Source: Phaseolus vulgaris
Lineage: Eukaryota; Streptophyta; Magnoliopsida; Fabales; Fabaceae
NCBI RefSeq assembly: GCF_000499845.2
Contig: NC_023758.2
Span: 6,681,080 to 6,745,079, forward strand
DNA length: 64,000 nucleotides
Direction of reading: 5' to 3'
Shown: one piece after another, positions 32,839 through 44,418 of the stretch
How the letters are laid out: the number at the start of each line of letters is the position of its first letter
How positions within the stretch are numbered: position 1 is the first letter of the stretch
The notes under the pieces: model-generated
Told to the model about the DNA's origin: nothing
What the model saw: the letters and a program-made list of their open reading frames with translations, nothing else
Databases searched by the model: none
Position numbers and translations under genes: made by a program

Positions 32839-34930
32839 GCGTTTGTCAGAAGTAATAATTGTCCCTAAGGACGGATATCGATCCCACAAGGAACAGTGAA
32901 TTATCAAGTACAATAATCGCTAAATATAGAACAAAACAATTAAAAGTGTATTGAAAATGGTTGTATTGGCGATGATCAATAAGAAAACACACAAAGAATT
33001 AATTGTTTCAATTGGAAAAATAGGGATTAGGTTTCATCTCTCTCACTCTCATGTATTTTGATTAGCATGTCAATATTAAGTTCTTTAATTGAAATTGATG
33101 CCCGTATAAAAATCATTTATATCGATTCCTCGCATATAAAATCCTTAAGAATGTTCCCTAACTATCGATCCCTCGCATACTTATAAGAACAACTTAGAAC
33201 GAAGCTCAGACGTTTAATAGCAATTAACATTTCAAGTCTATTCCTAGCACTCAAATATGTTAAGTATTGTTGTTTAGGTCCGAACCCTAAAAATACCTCC
33301 CGGTCAAATTTAAGATTCTCAATTTGTCACGGAAAATTAAAAGTAAAACAACAATACCAATAATCAATCAAGAACTGAATATTAATATATAAAATGTCAC
33401 CTCAATACATAAGAGTTTGAGCAGATTACTCCCAATCCCAAAGGGTAGAATTAGTCACGCATACTTCTATCACCTTCCATTCTCCCAATTGGGTTACAAT
33501 TCACTCTATGGTGTTTTCCTCTCAATCTGGCACCCTAAGTGATGCGAATCAAATAAAGAAGGCTTTTAATAATGAAGGACAAGATCATTCGCCCTCACAT
33601 TTAAAGTTCTTCTTATTATTCTTTGCAAAAGATGAGGCCCAAAGCCCAAGCCCAAGCCCAAGCCCAAGAAGGCCAAAGCCCAAAAAGCCCAAGTTCATCT
33701 CATGAAGGGCAAGGCCAAGTATTAAATAATAAAGAATATTGTTGAAGGTGCTTAGAGGGAAACATTAGAAACCTCTATTGTTAAAGCATCTTTTAGTCTT
33801 TAGTTAGGAGTTTTAGGGGGGTGTGTTAGTAGATAGGTGTAGGAGTAAATAAGGAGGTGCCAAAGTGAGCGAAGGGATCACACCTTCCTCATGCATTGTT
33901 TTAGGCGCCAATTCTAGAAGCTTTTAGGAGGGAGTTTTTTGAATTTGTGTAGCTTACATTTCAGCACCTTAGGCTATAAATTAAGGTGCAGCCCTTGTAT
34001 TTTTCAGAATTGAAATGAGAGTAAAGAAACTATACTCAATTTTTGAGTGAGCATTGGAGAGCTTTTGAGCCTTCTTCTCTAGTCTTATCTTGAAGGATCC
34101 ATGGTGTCCTCAAGTGGCGGCAGCACACTCATCTAGGAGCAACCATCCTTCTAGTGGCGTGATCACTCACCTTCTCTTCCATCTCCATAAGCTTTTCTCT
34201 TCTCCTTTCTTCCTACTCTTTCAATTGTTCATGTTTAGCTTGTGTTCTTGAGTTTTGGTTTGGTTATTTTTCATTTTCCAACAGCTGTTCTTATTCTTTT
34301 CTGTTTTGGTTCGGTGCATTTTAATTTCCAGCACTTCTAATTCAGTTTGCTTATCTTTTGTTCCATTTTGTTCGGTTCAATTTGACTATAATTGGAACTT
34401 CCATATGAGTTTGGAATTGGTGCTAGATTTTGGAGAGTTCTTTACTTAGAACAATGATCCAACTCTAAGGAAAAGTGCCTAACTATTGTCCAACTCAAGT
34501 TGATTCCTAAGAAGGTCAAGAACCTTTCTCTATGTGGCTATTGGAATCACATCACTAAGGTTGAGCCTCTAGCCCTCTATTTATCCTAGTTTTCTAGGGT
34601 TAGGTTGTTTCCAATGTCGCGCTAATGGGCTAAATGATAAAACATAAAAAAGGCCCAATCTTTCTTTGCATCTTTTTCCATTCTGGGACCTTCTATCTTT
34701 ATCTTTTTAGCTCAAATCATTCATCTTTAATCCAAATCTCCAATCTTCCTTAGAAATATGCAATTAACACCAAATTTGGAAATAAAATACTCTTATTCAA
34801 ATAAAGATCATAAAAATGTAAAAAGGTATAAATTCATAAATTAGGGATTATTTTATATGTAAATTAGCAATAAATCCTCATAATTGCCTATATTTTAATA
34901 TGAAATATTACTGAAATTAGACACTTATCA
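32839..34930. mobile_element. Family A LTR copy 2, truncated, flanked by a 32-bp duplication
   Basis: Matches the solo LTR at 12503-13597 almost throughout (gtcagaagtaataattgtccctaag to attagacacttatca) but lacks about 22-28 bases at its left end. On both sides lies the same 32-bp CACTA sequence (32807-32838 and 34931-34962, exact), far longer than the 5 bp of LTR integration. It is interrupted by another solo LTR at 33540-34554. Confidence 0.85.
33540..34554 (+). mobile_element. Solo LTR, family B, nested in family A copy 2
   Basis: A 1,015-bp unit from TGATGCGAATC to AATCACATCA with a perfect 5-bp duplication ctaag (33535-33539 and 34555-34559). Removing it restores the family A sequence seen at about 13225. 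A ctataaatta TATA-like box near 33971 suggests plus orientation. Near its left end is an (AAGCCC)n tract (33640-33665) also found in the LTRs at 54.0 and 58.5 kb. Its internal region was not found. Confidence 0.88.
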
Positions 34931-34962
34931 CCGCCACTGCTCCCAGATTGGTCCACCGCACC

Positions 34963-35170
34963 AGATTTCCCTTTTCTTCACCTACACTGTGCCGTACGCG
35001 CCAAAAAGGTCAGTTTTTTTATTTAATTAATTTTATAATAAATATTTATATTAATTAGTATTTTAATTTATTTAATTAAATTTATAATAAATGTTGGTAT
35101 TTATATTAATGGTAGTTAGTATATATGTGTTGATTAGTAATTATTTACTATATTTTGAATGTGTTTGTTC
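34963..35170 (+). other. CACTA leader, probable first intron
   Basis: AT-rich sequence following the possible donor aaaag|gtcagt near 35008. No ORF. Confidence 0.45.
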
Positions 35171-35174
35171 TGAG

Positions 35175-35450
35175 TTAGACATTGATTTTATATATTGAAT
35201 ACACTGAGTGTGAGTCCGAGGGTGTTCGACCTTCGACAATTTGAATTTAGTTTTTAATGATTAGATATTGTTTTTATATATTGAACGAACTGATTCTGAG
35301 TCCGGAGGTGTCCGACCTTCGGCAGTTTTGATTTAGTTTTTAATGATTATATATTTTTTTGACATATTGAACGCACTGGTACTGAGTCCGGAGGTGTCCG
35401 ACCTTCAGTAATTTTGATTTATTTTTTAATGATTACATATTGAATGCATT
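35175..35450. repeat. 86-bp tandem repeat in the CACTA leader
   Basis: Three copies plus a partial one of a unit containing tgagtccggaggtgtccgaccttcg (near 35211, 35297 and 35383), spaced exactly 86 bases, ending shortly before the transposase ATG. Could be regulatory or simple slippage. Confidence 0.85.
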
Positions 35451-35485
35451 GGTTATGATTCTGTGGTTCTTAGTTTAGCAGTTCC

Positions 35486-38400
35486 ATGGATCGGAGTTGG
35501 ATTAATACACCACGAATAAGTGATGCTTACGAAAAAGGGGTGGAAGAATTCATACAGTTCGCAGAACATAATGTCGTTAGTTGTAATAATGGAGTAAGAA
35601 TAAGGTGTCCTTGTGTCAATTGTTTGAATGGAAGGATATTGAGTGTTTCCGAAATTAGATAACATCTTTTATGTGATGGATTTTTGAAAAGTTATACAAC
35701 ATGGATGTGGCATGGTGAATTGTTAGACTTGCCAAGTGTGCGCGGATCTTCGGAGGAAGTTCATTTCTCAATGGGTGATAGATTAGAAGACATGATTCGT
35801 GATGTGGGAGCAGAATCTTTTGCTAATGCAGTTTTCAAAAATATGTCTAATGATGCAGATACTCCTTTGTATCCTGGTTCAACTAACTTCACACGATTAT
35901 CAGCAGTGTTAAGGTTGACGAATTTGAAGGCAATGAATGGATGGACCGGCAAAAGTTTACAGAATTGCTTCAATTGATTAAGGACATGCTTCCAGAAGGA
36001 AATACCCTGCCTAATCGAAATTATGAGGCAAAAAAAATACTTTGTCCAATGGGTATGGAGTATAGAAAAATACATTCATGTCCTAATGATTGTATTTTAT
36101 ACAGAAATGAGTATGAAGATTTAAGAATATGTCCCAGGTGTGGTTTGTCACATTATAAGGTTAAAGTTGGTCAGAATGATGAAATTGATGAATTCACATA
36201 GGAAGGTCCTCCTGCTAAGGTTGTTTGGTATCTTCCAATAATTCCAAGGCTTAAGTGTTTGTTTGCAAATGCAGATGACGCTAAAAACCTTAGGTGGCAT
36301 GCAGATAATAGAAAATGTGATGGACTACTTCGTCATCCTGTTGATTCTTTGCAGTGGAAGAATATTGATAAAGAATTTCCTGAATTTGGAAAAGAATCAA
36401 GAAACTTAAGACTTGGATTGGCAACTGATGGAATGAATCCCTTTGGAAATTTAAGTTGTAATCATAGTTCATGGCCAGTTTTGTTAGTGATTTACAACTT
36501 ACCTCCTGCTTTGTGTATGAAGCGCAAATACATGATGTTATCTATGATGATCTCTGGTCCAAAACAACCTGGAAATGACATAGATGTTTATCTTAATCCA
36601 CTGATTGAAGATTTGAAGTTATTGTGGAATGAAGGGGTTGATGTGTTTGACGCGTTTAAGAATGAATCTTTCCGATTGCATGCGATGTTGTTTTGTACTA
36701 TCAATGACTTCCCTGCATATGGGAACTTGTCAGGTTATAGTGTGAAAGGCCATAGAGCATGTCCAATATGTTAAGACAAGACATCTTATGAGCAGTTGAA
36801 ACACGGAAGAAAAACCGTGTATCTTGGGCATCGTAGATTTCTAAAGAAATATCATTCGTATCGTAGATTGAAAAAAGCTTTTAACGGATACCAAAAACAT
36901 GACATTTGTCCCACTCCCTTAAGTGGTGTTGAAATTTATGAAAAAATAAAAAATGTTAATGTGACTTTTGGAAAAATGAAGAAGAAGCAAACTGTGAGTG
37001 AAATATGGAAGAAGAGATCAATATTTTTTGATCTTTCGTATTGGTGTAAGTTAGATGTCAGACATTGTCTAGATGTAATGCACGTAGAAAAGAATGTGTG
37101 TGACAGTCTAATAGGAACACTTCTGAACATTAAAGGCAAAACAAAGGATGGTGTGAATGCACGTCTGGATTTGATTGAGATGAATATACGAGAGGAATTG
37201 GCACCGAGAGAAGTTGGTAAACGTACATACTTGCCTGCAGCGTGTTACACTTTGTCAAAGAAAGAGAAAACAAGTTTTTGTGAATGTCTTAAAGGTGTTA
37301 AGGTACCACAAGGCTACTCTTAAAATGTGAAGAGTCTTGTATCTATGAATGATTTGAAACTAATTGGCCTAAAGTCACATGATTGTCACGTTCTAATGCA
37401 ACAATTTCTACCGATGGCTATTCGTGGAATCTTGCCCAAAAATGTTAGGTATACAATCACTCGACTATGTTCATTTTTCAATTCCATATGTAGTAAAGAG
37501 ATTGACTCTCAGAAGTTGGATGAACTTGAAGAAGAAATAATTGTTATCTTGTGTCAACTCGATATGTTTTTTCCTCCATCTTTTTTTGATATTATGGTAC
37601 ACTTGGTTGTTCATCTTGTAAGAGAAATCAGATTGTGTGGGCCAGTTTATATGCGATGGATGTATCCAGTTGAACGATACATGAAGATTTTGAAGGGATA
37701 TGTGAAGAATCAATGTCGTCCAGAAGCTTCCATTATTGAAAGATACATTTCAGAAGAATCTATTGAGTTTTGTTCTAAGTACATGTCAAAAGCCAAATGT
37801 ATAGGAGTTCCTGAAAAAGGTTGGCACTCTCGTAGATTCATAAGTAAATCTTCAAAAGGTGTACATGTGATAAGCAAATCTAGAGAAGAGGTTCTGCAAG
37901 CACACTTGTATATCTTAAATAACACTGATGAGGTGTTACCATACTTAGATACACACAAAGACATTGTCAAATATAAAAATCCAAGACAATCAGAAAAATG
38001 GGTGTTAATTGAGCATAACAAAACTTTCATGTCATGGTTTATGCAACAAATAATGAATGATCCATCAGCATCTGAAACATTAACATGGCTTGCAAACGGT
38101 CTCAAATTTGATGTTTTATGTTGTTCTGGCTATGAAGTAAATGGTTGTTTGTTTTACACAAAGTCTCGAGATGATAGGAGTATAGTGCAAAATAGCAGAG
38201 TCACCTTGGAGGCAGAGTCTATGCAGTTTTCAACTGCAAATGATCAAAATCATGTTGTGGGATCAATGCCTTATTATGGTGTCATAATAGATATTTGGGA
38301 AGTTAATTATACCAAGTTTACTGTACCTATTTTCAAATGCAAGTGGGTTGACAATAAGACTGGTGTCAAAGTTGATGAATCAGGAATGACTTTGGTTGAC

Positions 38401-38673
38401 TTTCGAAAGATAGGTTATCATGACGAACCATTTATAATGGCACATCAAGCTTCCCAAGTTTTCTATATCCAAGATCCTACGCCTGACCACTGGTCTGTTG
38501 TGCTACATGGAAAAAAACAACATAATGACCTAGAAGATACAAACAATGACATTTGTGAGATTGAATCACTTACAAGAACGACCATCAATAAAGAGTACGA
38601 GGATGTTGGTGATGTTGTACATGCAACTCGAAATGATCATGATGAAGGAATATATATTTGTATGTACATGTGA
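35486..38673 (+). pseudogene. CACTA TNPD-type transposase, broken
   Basis: Encodes the catalytic transposase of CACTA elements. From ATG at 35486 (MDRSWIN...): a transposase-associated N-terminal domain with CPCVNC (to about 35730), then the TNPD/Transposase_21 core (about 36000-37330; LRWHADN, GLATDGMNPFG, RCGLSHYK, HCLDVMHVEKNVCDSLIGTLL), then DUF4218 (about 37345-37800; KSHDCHVLMQQFLP, RWMYPVERYMKILKGYVKN) and DUF4216 (about 38260-38480; YYGVIIDIWEVNY, DEPFIMA). Breaks: TAA at 35660, a frameshift near 35945, TAG at 36199, TAA at 36772 and TAA at 37321. Length and domain order are otherwise normal. Confidence 0.93.
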
Positions 38674-38756
38674 TTCATGTTTAGTTTTACAATATATTTC
38701 ATTTTAATTATATTTCATATTCTTGATGATTATCATATTTGTTTGATAACAGGAAC

Positions 38757-41653
38757 ATGGCAGATGATAAAGTTTATCATTCAAAAACTGGTAGATGACC
38801 TACAAGATTAAAGAATATGTTTAAGAAGATAAATAAAGATGACAAAATACCTTTGTCTATTGATATCCACACTGGTGTGGCCACTTGGCAATATGCAAAG
38901 AAATATAGGAGTTATCTCGGAGTACTGTCTCGTGAAAGGATCTCTATCTTAACTCAGTCATGGGATCACGTGACTGACCACGAGAAAAACATGATTTGGC
39001 AAGATATTCTGGTATGTAACTGTTTTTACTTTGCTCAATCTAAAGTTCTTTTATACTTTGTTTTTGTTTATGAACTAATTCTTTCAAACAATGTAGACGC
39101 ATTACAAGATCCCGAATGTGGAAACCTTGAAAGTGAAGGTTCTTTCAGATGTGGGTGTCAAGTTTCGTCAGTTCAAATCAAAATTGACAACAGATTACAT
39201 ATATGGGGAAAGGAAAGAAGAAAATCCTTGTGCAAAATATGCATCCATTGATGAAGAAACTTGGCAGCAGTTTGTGAATATTTGACAAACTGAAAAATGG
39301 CAGGTTAATATCACTTTTATATTTGAATATAGTTTATATTAACATATTACTAAATTTTGAGTGTTATGATAGGAGGTTCGGAACAAAGCAAAAGCCAGTC
39401 ATGCACATAATGATACCCCACACTTATTGTCTTGTGGTGGTTATAAGTTGCTAGAGCAGAAGATGCTTGAAGAAAAGATTAAAGCACGTTCTACTTCCAT
39501 TGAGGAAATGAATAGTGTAGATTCTTTAAGACCTCCATCCCCACCACTCTGACATGAGATGTGGAAGGGTGCCCGTATAAACCCATTAGGGACATGGAGT
39601 TCTAAGTCTACAGAACAAACAGTTGAACACATTGTAAGAAATATGTTTTCTATGTGTTATTTTAAATTCAATGTGTTGAAGTTTGACAATTTCTTTTCAT
39701 TTGTTTTAGGATTCTCTCAATGAGCAATCAACACAGGGGACTTTTAAACCATGTGGTCGCAATGATATTCTTAATGTTGCTCTCGGACGACCTGAACACC
39801 CTGGACGTGTTCGTGTAGCTGGATATGGGGTTGAGATTCGGTCATACTTTGGACCTCCATTACACAGCAAGGAACAATTGTCCAATGAACCTAGCCAAGA
39901 GTATTTACTACAACTACGTGAGCAGTTAAAGGCTGAGGTAACTCAAGAGCTTAAAGAAAGCTTCATGGAGGAGTTTAGTGCGCGAATGGAAATGGAGTTC
40001 AAAAAGCGGTGGGAGGGTTTAGGACTCTCACAGCAACCACCTACTATGGTAGAACATGAACCACCTCCACCTCCTATTAAGAAAGTCAGCACTAAAGGGA
40101 GTTGTTCAGCAGTTGATCTATCAGGGGATGACTTTGGCTCAACTAGCCAATGCGAATTATATGTTGAGTGTAATTCTTTGACCCGACTCGTTGCCTTGGG
40201 TAAGTGTTATGAAGGGGTCACAATGTTACACAATGTGCCTCTTCCTTCTAATTTCATGAACGTCATGGTGGAGAAGGTCCTTTATGGTGATCTTGCAGTT
40301 CCTATGCCGACATCAGAGGTCACAATTGTAGCAGAGGCATTACATACTTTCGTTGCTTGGCCTAGACATCTCGTCAGACCTATAGACTCTATGGTATATC
40401 TTTGCACTAATACTAATAGAATTATATATCAGATATATTACATTCTAACTAATTTAAGTATTTGTTTGTTTTGACGAGTAGCAGGAACCTAAGACAAATT
40501 TGCCTTTGGGAAAGAAGAAAATAGTCTTCATTCATGATCCTCTGGCGGCATTGGTGGAAGTTGCTATAGCTTTAGATACAACCGTCTTAGAGGTTCCATG
40601 GGATGCCAATGTTTTTCGAAGGCATAGTAATCTACCGTTGTACGTTTACATGTCTGATTTGTTGGACCTTGCATCTGGAGATCAAGAGATTAACATAACA
40701 GTTATGCAATTATGGATGATGTAAGTTCAAATTTTAAAATCTTTATACTTTTGATTTATTAAATATATTAGTACTAACTTATTGAAATTTAGGTATCTTT
40801 CTAGATTATGCTTTGATGATGGGAAACACAATATATATGGGTTTTTAGACCTTCAAATCACTCAATCAATTGGAAACAAGAAGTCGAAAACACAAACATA
40901 CATCACCACTGCCTTAAAGAATGGTGGAAAACACATTTATTTTGCTCCGTACATCCATGAGTAAGTTCTTATTTATTAAATAAGTTTTAATAAATTATTG
41001 AAATAAGAGAAACTAATTAACTGATTTGTTATACAGGCGTCATTGGCAACTATTGATCATATCTGTTCAAGATCATACCGCTACTTGGTTTTGCTCCCTG
41101 CATAAAAAACCTCCTACCTATTTTAAAAACATTATAGATAGGTACGACAGTTTCATTTAACATTTATTATTACTTATATATATTATATAATGTTATGTAT
41201 TCTAACATGAAATCTTATTATTTTAGTGCTTACTCTGGATATAATATGTTGTGTGGGAGGAGAACTTCAAACGCACAAAAACTCACTTGGATGTACCTTA
41301 AGGTATTTAAAGTTTATTTGTTCACTTAATTTAATGTGTTTCACTCATTCATTTAATACATTTATTTTCACATGCAGTCCAACAGGCAACCTGAAAATTA
41401 TGAGTGCGGTTATTATGTTATGCAGTGGATGTTGACTATTTTGCAAGCTGAAATTAAGAAAAGTTGGAATAAAGTAATAACTCAATACAATAAACACTTT
41501 AAAATTTGAGATTTATTATTCATGCACTAATTCAAAAAATTTCAAATGTCACAGTTCTTCAACGACCAACACCCGCTAGATTTAGAAGCATTGGAGTATG
41601 TGAGAACAACATGGTCAAAGTATTTTGTAACCATGTATAACACTCTAGTATAG
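38757..41653 (+). pseudogene. Second CACTA gene: plant transposase-like protein with C-terminal Ulp1-type protease domain
   Basis: Multi-exon gene typical of plant CACTA elements. Exons by GT/AG sites: 38757-39011, 39097-39303, 39373-39633, 39710-40393, 40485-40720, 40793-40961, 41037-41141, 41227-41302, 41380-41473, 41555-41653. The N-terminal part is a plant-transposase (Ptta/En-Spm) region (GVATWQYAKKYRSYLG, KKARA-type WKGARINPLG, SYFGPPL). A coiled coil (about 39900-40020) and a PPPPP stretch follow. The end is Ulp1/C48-like: RHWQLLII holds the His and YECGYYVMQWM the Cys, while the position of the usual Asp reads WFCSLH. In-frame TGA codons at 38796, about 39283 and about 39550 sit where Arg is expected. 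An AG directly before the ATG (38751-38752) suggests an upstream non-coding exon. Confidence 0.83.
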
Positions 41654-41839
41654 ATAAATCATTACAATGACAAATTTGTTTATATATTAGCAAAACTTTT
41701 TTGTATAATGTTATAATTTGTTGTATGTAATTTTTATATTTAAATTATGATTTGAAATGTTTTTATTTTCTGGAATTGAAAATTTTATGCAGGTTTGAGA
41801 TTTCTTAAAAAACAAATATTTTTTTTAAGAACTACATAT

Positions 41840-42060
41840 AACGACGGTTCCACTTGGAACCGTCTTTAAAAGTCCCTTAATTTTTTTTTTTAAAAAAATT
41901 ATAAGTCTTCTTTAACGACGGTTGTGGAAACCGTCGTTATAAGTAGGAGTTTTAACGACGGTTCCAGAACTGTCGTGAAAAACCCACACATTTTAACGAC
42001 GCACACAATAACGACGGTTCTGGAACCTTCTTTAAATGTGGATTTTAACCGTTGTTAATC
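41840..42060. repeat. Right CACTA subterminal repeats
   Basis: About six copies of taacgacggtt(c) and its complement aaccgtcgtta between 41840 and 42060, mirroring the left end. Just beyond them the terminal repeat ends at 42078. Confidence 0.8.
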
Positions 42061-42078
42061 TACCATTTTGTACTGGTG

Positions 42079-43140
42079 ATAACTACCAATTGTTCAACCA
42101 AAGAACAATGATGGTCCAAGGGGGGGTTGTAGTGAGTGAGCATAGTTCCCAAATCTTCAAGATCTAGCTCCCTCACCTCTTCAAAAAGAAAAAGTGAGGA
42201 AGAATATGAGATGTCTTGTGAAGGTGATTTGTTAGTAGTAAGACGCATGCTCAGACAACTTCAAAAACCTTTTGATGAAAGTTAAAGGGAAAATATTTTT
42301 CATACAAGATGCCTTATTAATGACAAATTATGTTCATTAATTGTAGATGGAGGTAGTTGTGCTAATGTGGCAAGTACAAGAGTAGTGGAGAAACTTGAAT
42401 TACCCACCATTTCTCACACAAAGCCCTATAAACTACAATGACTTAGTGAAGAGGGTGAAATTATGGTTAATAAACAAGTCCTCATAAATTTTGCTATAGG
42501 AAAGTATAAAGATGAGATTATATGTGATGTTGTGCCAATGAAAGCAACACATATTCTATTGGGAAGGCCTTGACAATATGACAAAAAATTTTAGATGATG
42601 GCCATACCAATAAGATTTCTTTCAACTTTCAAGGGCACAAGATTATATTAAAACCCCTTTCTCCCAAGGAACTTAATGAGGACCAAGTAAAAATGAAAAC
42701 CAAAAGAAAAAATGAAAAAGGTGAGGAAAGTAAAATCAAAATTAGTCTCATGATCTCATCTCACGTAGTCAAAACAATAATATTGACCTGTACAAAAATA
42801 CAAACTATACCTCATAGGTATTCTTCTTCCTTATCTTTTTCATCTCCTAATCATTCTAAATACTTGACATCTTTGATAAAGAAATTTAGGGATGATATTC
42901 AACAACCTCCTAAAGATTTTCACCTTCTAAAAGGATTTTCACAAACAAATAATTTCATCTCCAAATATTCTTTTCAAACATGACCTGTATGTAGAACTCA
43001 ACCATACAAACTCCCAAAGCTTAATAAACATAAGTTTACTTCACATATCAAGTCTATAAATGTTTTTATCTTTCTTGTGAACAAATTAACTATATGTTAT
43101 TTACAAGAGTTCTAAAATTGAGGTCAAATTCTTTTTAACT
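42079..43140 (+). pseudogene. Gypsy gag end and protease remnant, right side of CACTA
   Basis: Begins with the other half of the CCHC knuckle (last Cys near 42090). From about 42330 a retropepsin core is readable in pieces: LIVDGGSCANVASTRVVEKLEL (active-site D-G-G instead of D-S/T-G), HTKPYKLQ, FAIGKYKDEIICDVVP and HILLGRP. Stops and frameshifts are frequent. After about 42700 only Lys-rich linker text remains. RT and integrase are absent before the LTR at 43152. Confidence 0.8.
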
Positions 43141-43151
43141 TGGGGGGCACT

Positions 43152-44100
43152 TGACAAACAAATGATGTACTTCACATATAGACCACTAACTCTTCACAGC
43201 TAGGTCAGTCATCTCAACATACAAGACAAAGCCCCACCAAATCTCAGAAGAGCCTCAACAAAGGGAGAACTGGACATGAACCAAAATATCAGTTGTTCTT
43301 CCTTATAGTCTTCTTACAAGACAAGTTAAGTAAATAAATTGGGCTCACTTAGGGCTTCAATTAGAAAAATAAGTTAGAAAATGGTGTACTTAGTAAATTG
43401 GTCTTATGCCAAAGCCCACCTTAACCTATCTTCTAGAAACTCACCCATGTGGTAACTTTTAACCTAGATTCTAGAAGACTCCCCCATGTGCTCATATTTA
43501 ACCTAGTTTCTAGAAGCTTGTAGTCATTTACACTTTCACCCTTCCTCTCTTCCTCTCCAAGGAACTCATATCTATAAATAGGGTATCTTCCCTTTTGTAA
43601 AAGGACACATTGAATTTTGAATAGAAAAGAAACTTTGTCAGAGTGTTTAGTGAGTTGAGTCTCCTATTATCCTTGGGTCTTATCTTGAGTACTCTACACT
43701 TTCAAGTGGTACACCACTCATCTTGGAGTATCCCATCCTCCAAGTGGCATGACTCCGTACTCCATTTTTCTATAAGCTTTCTTCATCTCTTCACCTTTTC
43801 CTTTCCTTCCTTGCACCACTCTTATTCCATTTTTTATGTTCTTCCTTTTCTTCATTTACAATTTGGTTCATCTATTATAATTGCTTTCTTTTTTTGTTCT
43901 TAATTTAGCACCTCATCATCATCACCTTATATTGTGTTTTTCTCTTTGCCCTCTAGAAGTGAACCTTCACACTTACTTAATCACTTGGTTAAGTTCGTGT
44001 TCAGTGAGAATTTTCTTTGGGTTTCTCCCTGCTTAAAACAAAAACTCATAAACAAAGTGCAACCCATAAAATGTGTAATCTTAAAAATAAACTCACATCA
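43152..44100 (+). mobile_element. Right LTR of the plus-strand gypsy element
   Basis: A 949-bp unit TGACAAACAAATG...ACTCACATCA, preceded by the purine tract ttggggggcac (polypurine tract). Its last 360 bases repeat 29349-29720. A ctataaatagg TATA box lies near 43571. The flanking duplication cannot be checked because the left LTR has lost its start. Confidence 0.85.
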
Positions 44101-44418
44101 AACCCCTTACTTAAGGCAGAGGAAGATAATGCAGAAATTGATGTGGCTCTCAAAGACATACCTTGACTTGTCCATTTGTTGATAAGAACAAAGTGTCTCC
44201 TGAGTTTTGAGTATTTGAATAACCATTGATATATGGTACTAGTTAGTAGCACTTCAAGTTGTGCAAGTGTGGATATAGTTATTAAAGTTATGGTTCTCAA
44301 GGCTAAGTTTGGTTAAGAAATAAGCATGTATTGTTTTTTTTTTTTTTTATATATGAGAAGCTAATTCATTGACATTTGATCACATGGTCAAATATAGTTA
44401 TCCAATCAAGTGGTCATG
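44101..44418. other. Spacer between LTR copies
   Basis: About 320 bases with a T run near 44333-44348. No gene recognised. Confidence 0.4.

Larger units (their letters stand above)
32198..42078 (+). mobile_element. CACTA (En/Spm-type) DNA transposon, about 9.9 kb
   Basis: Terminal inverted repeats: CACTAGTACAAAAT at the left and, reverse-complemented, CACCAGTACAAAAT at the right (13 of 14 matching). It is flanked by the 3-bp duplication ATA (32195-32197 and 42079-42081), the CACTA hallmark. Both ends have clusters of ACGACGGTT subterminal repeats. Inside are a leader, a TNPD-type transposase gene (35486-38673) and a second gene with a Ulp1-like end (38757-41653). Both genes carry in-frame stops, so the copy is not autonomous now. 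It is inserted in a gypsy gag zinc-knuckle codon and has itself been hit by an LTR copy (32839-34930). Confidence 0.95.
29349..44100 (+). mobile_element. Decayed plus-strand Ty3/gypsy element carrying nested insertions
   Basis: Left LTR remnant 29349-29720, primer-binding-like site 29721-29739, leader to 30068, a Tat-type insertion (30069 to about 31755), gag remnant to 32197, a CACTA element (32198-42078), gag/protease remnant 42079-43140 and right LTR 43152-44100. The two LTR pieces match closely over their shared part (for example gtgaaccttcacacttacttaatcacttgg) and both end in actcacatca. RT, RNase H and integrase are missing, so the copy is deleted as well as interrupted. Protease text (IVDGGS..., LLGRP) is closest to the gypsy element at 51-62 kb. 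Confidence 0.85.

Noticed and set aside
32396..32855. Pro/Arg-rich ORFs of 125-130 codons on both strands
   Set aside because: A GC-rich block is open in several frames at once. This reflects composition, not coding.
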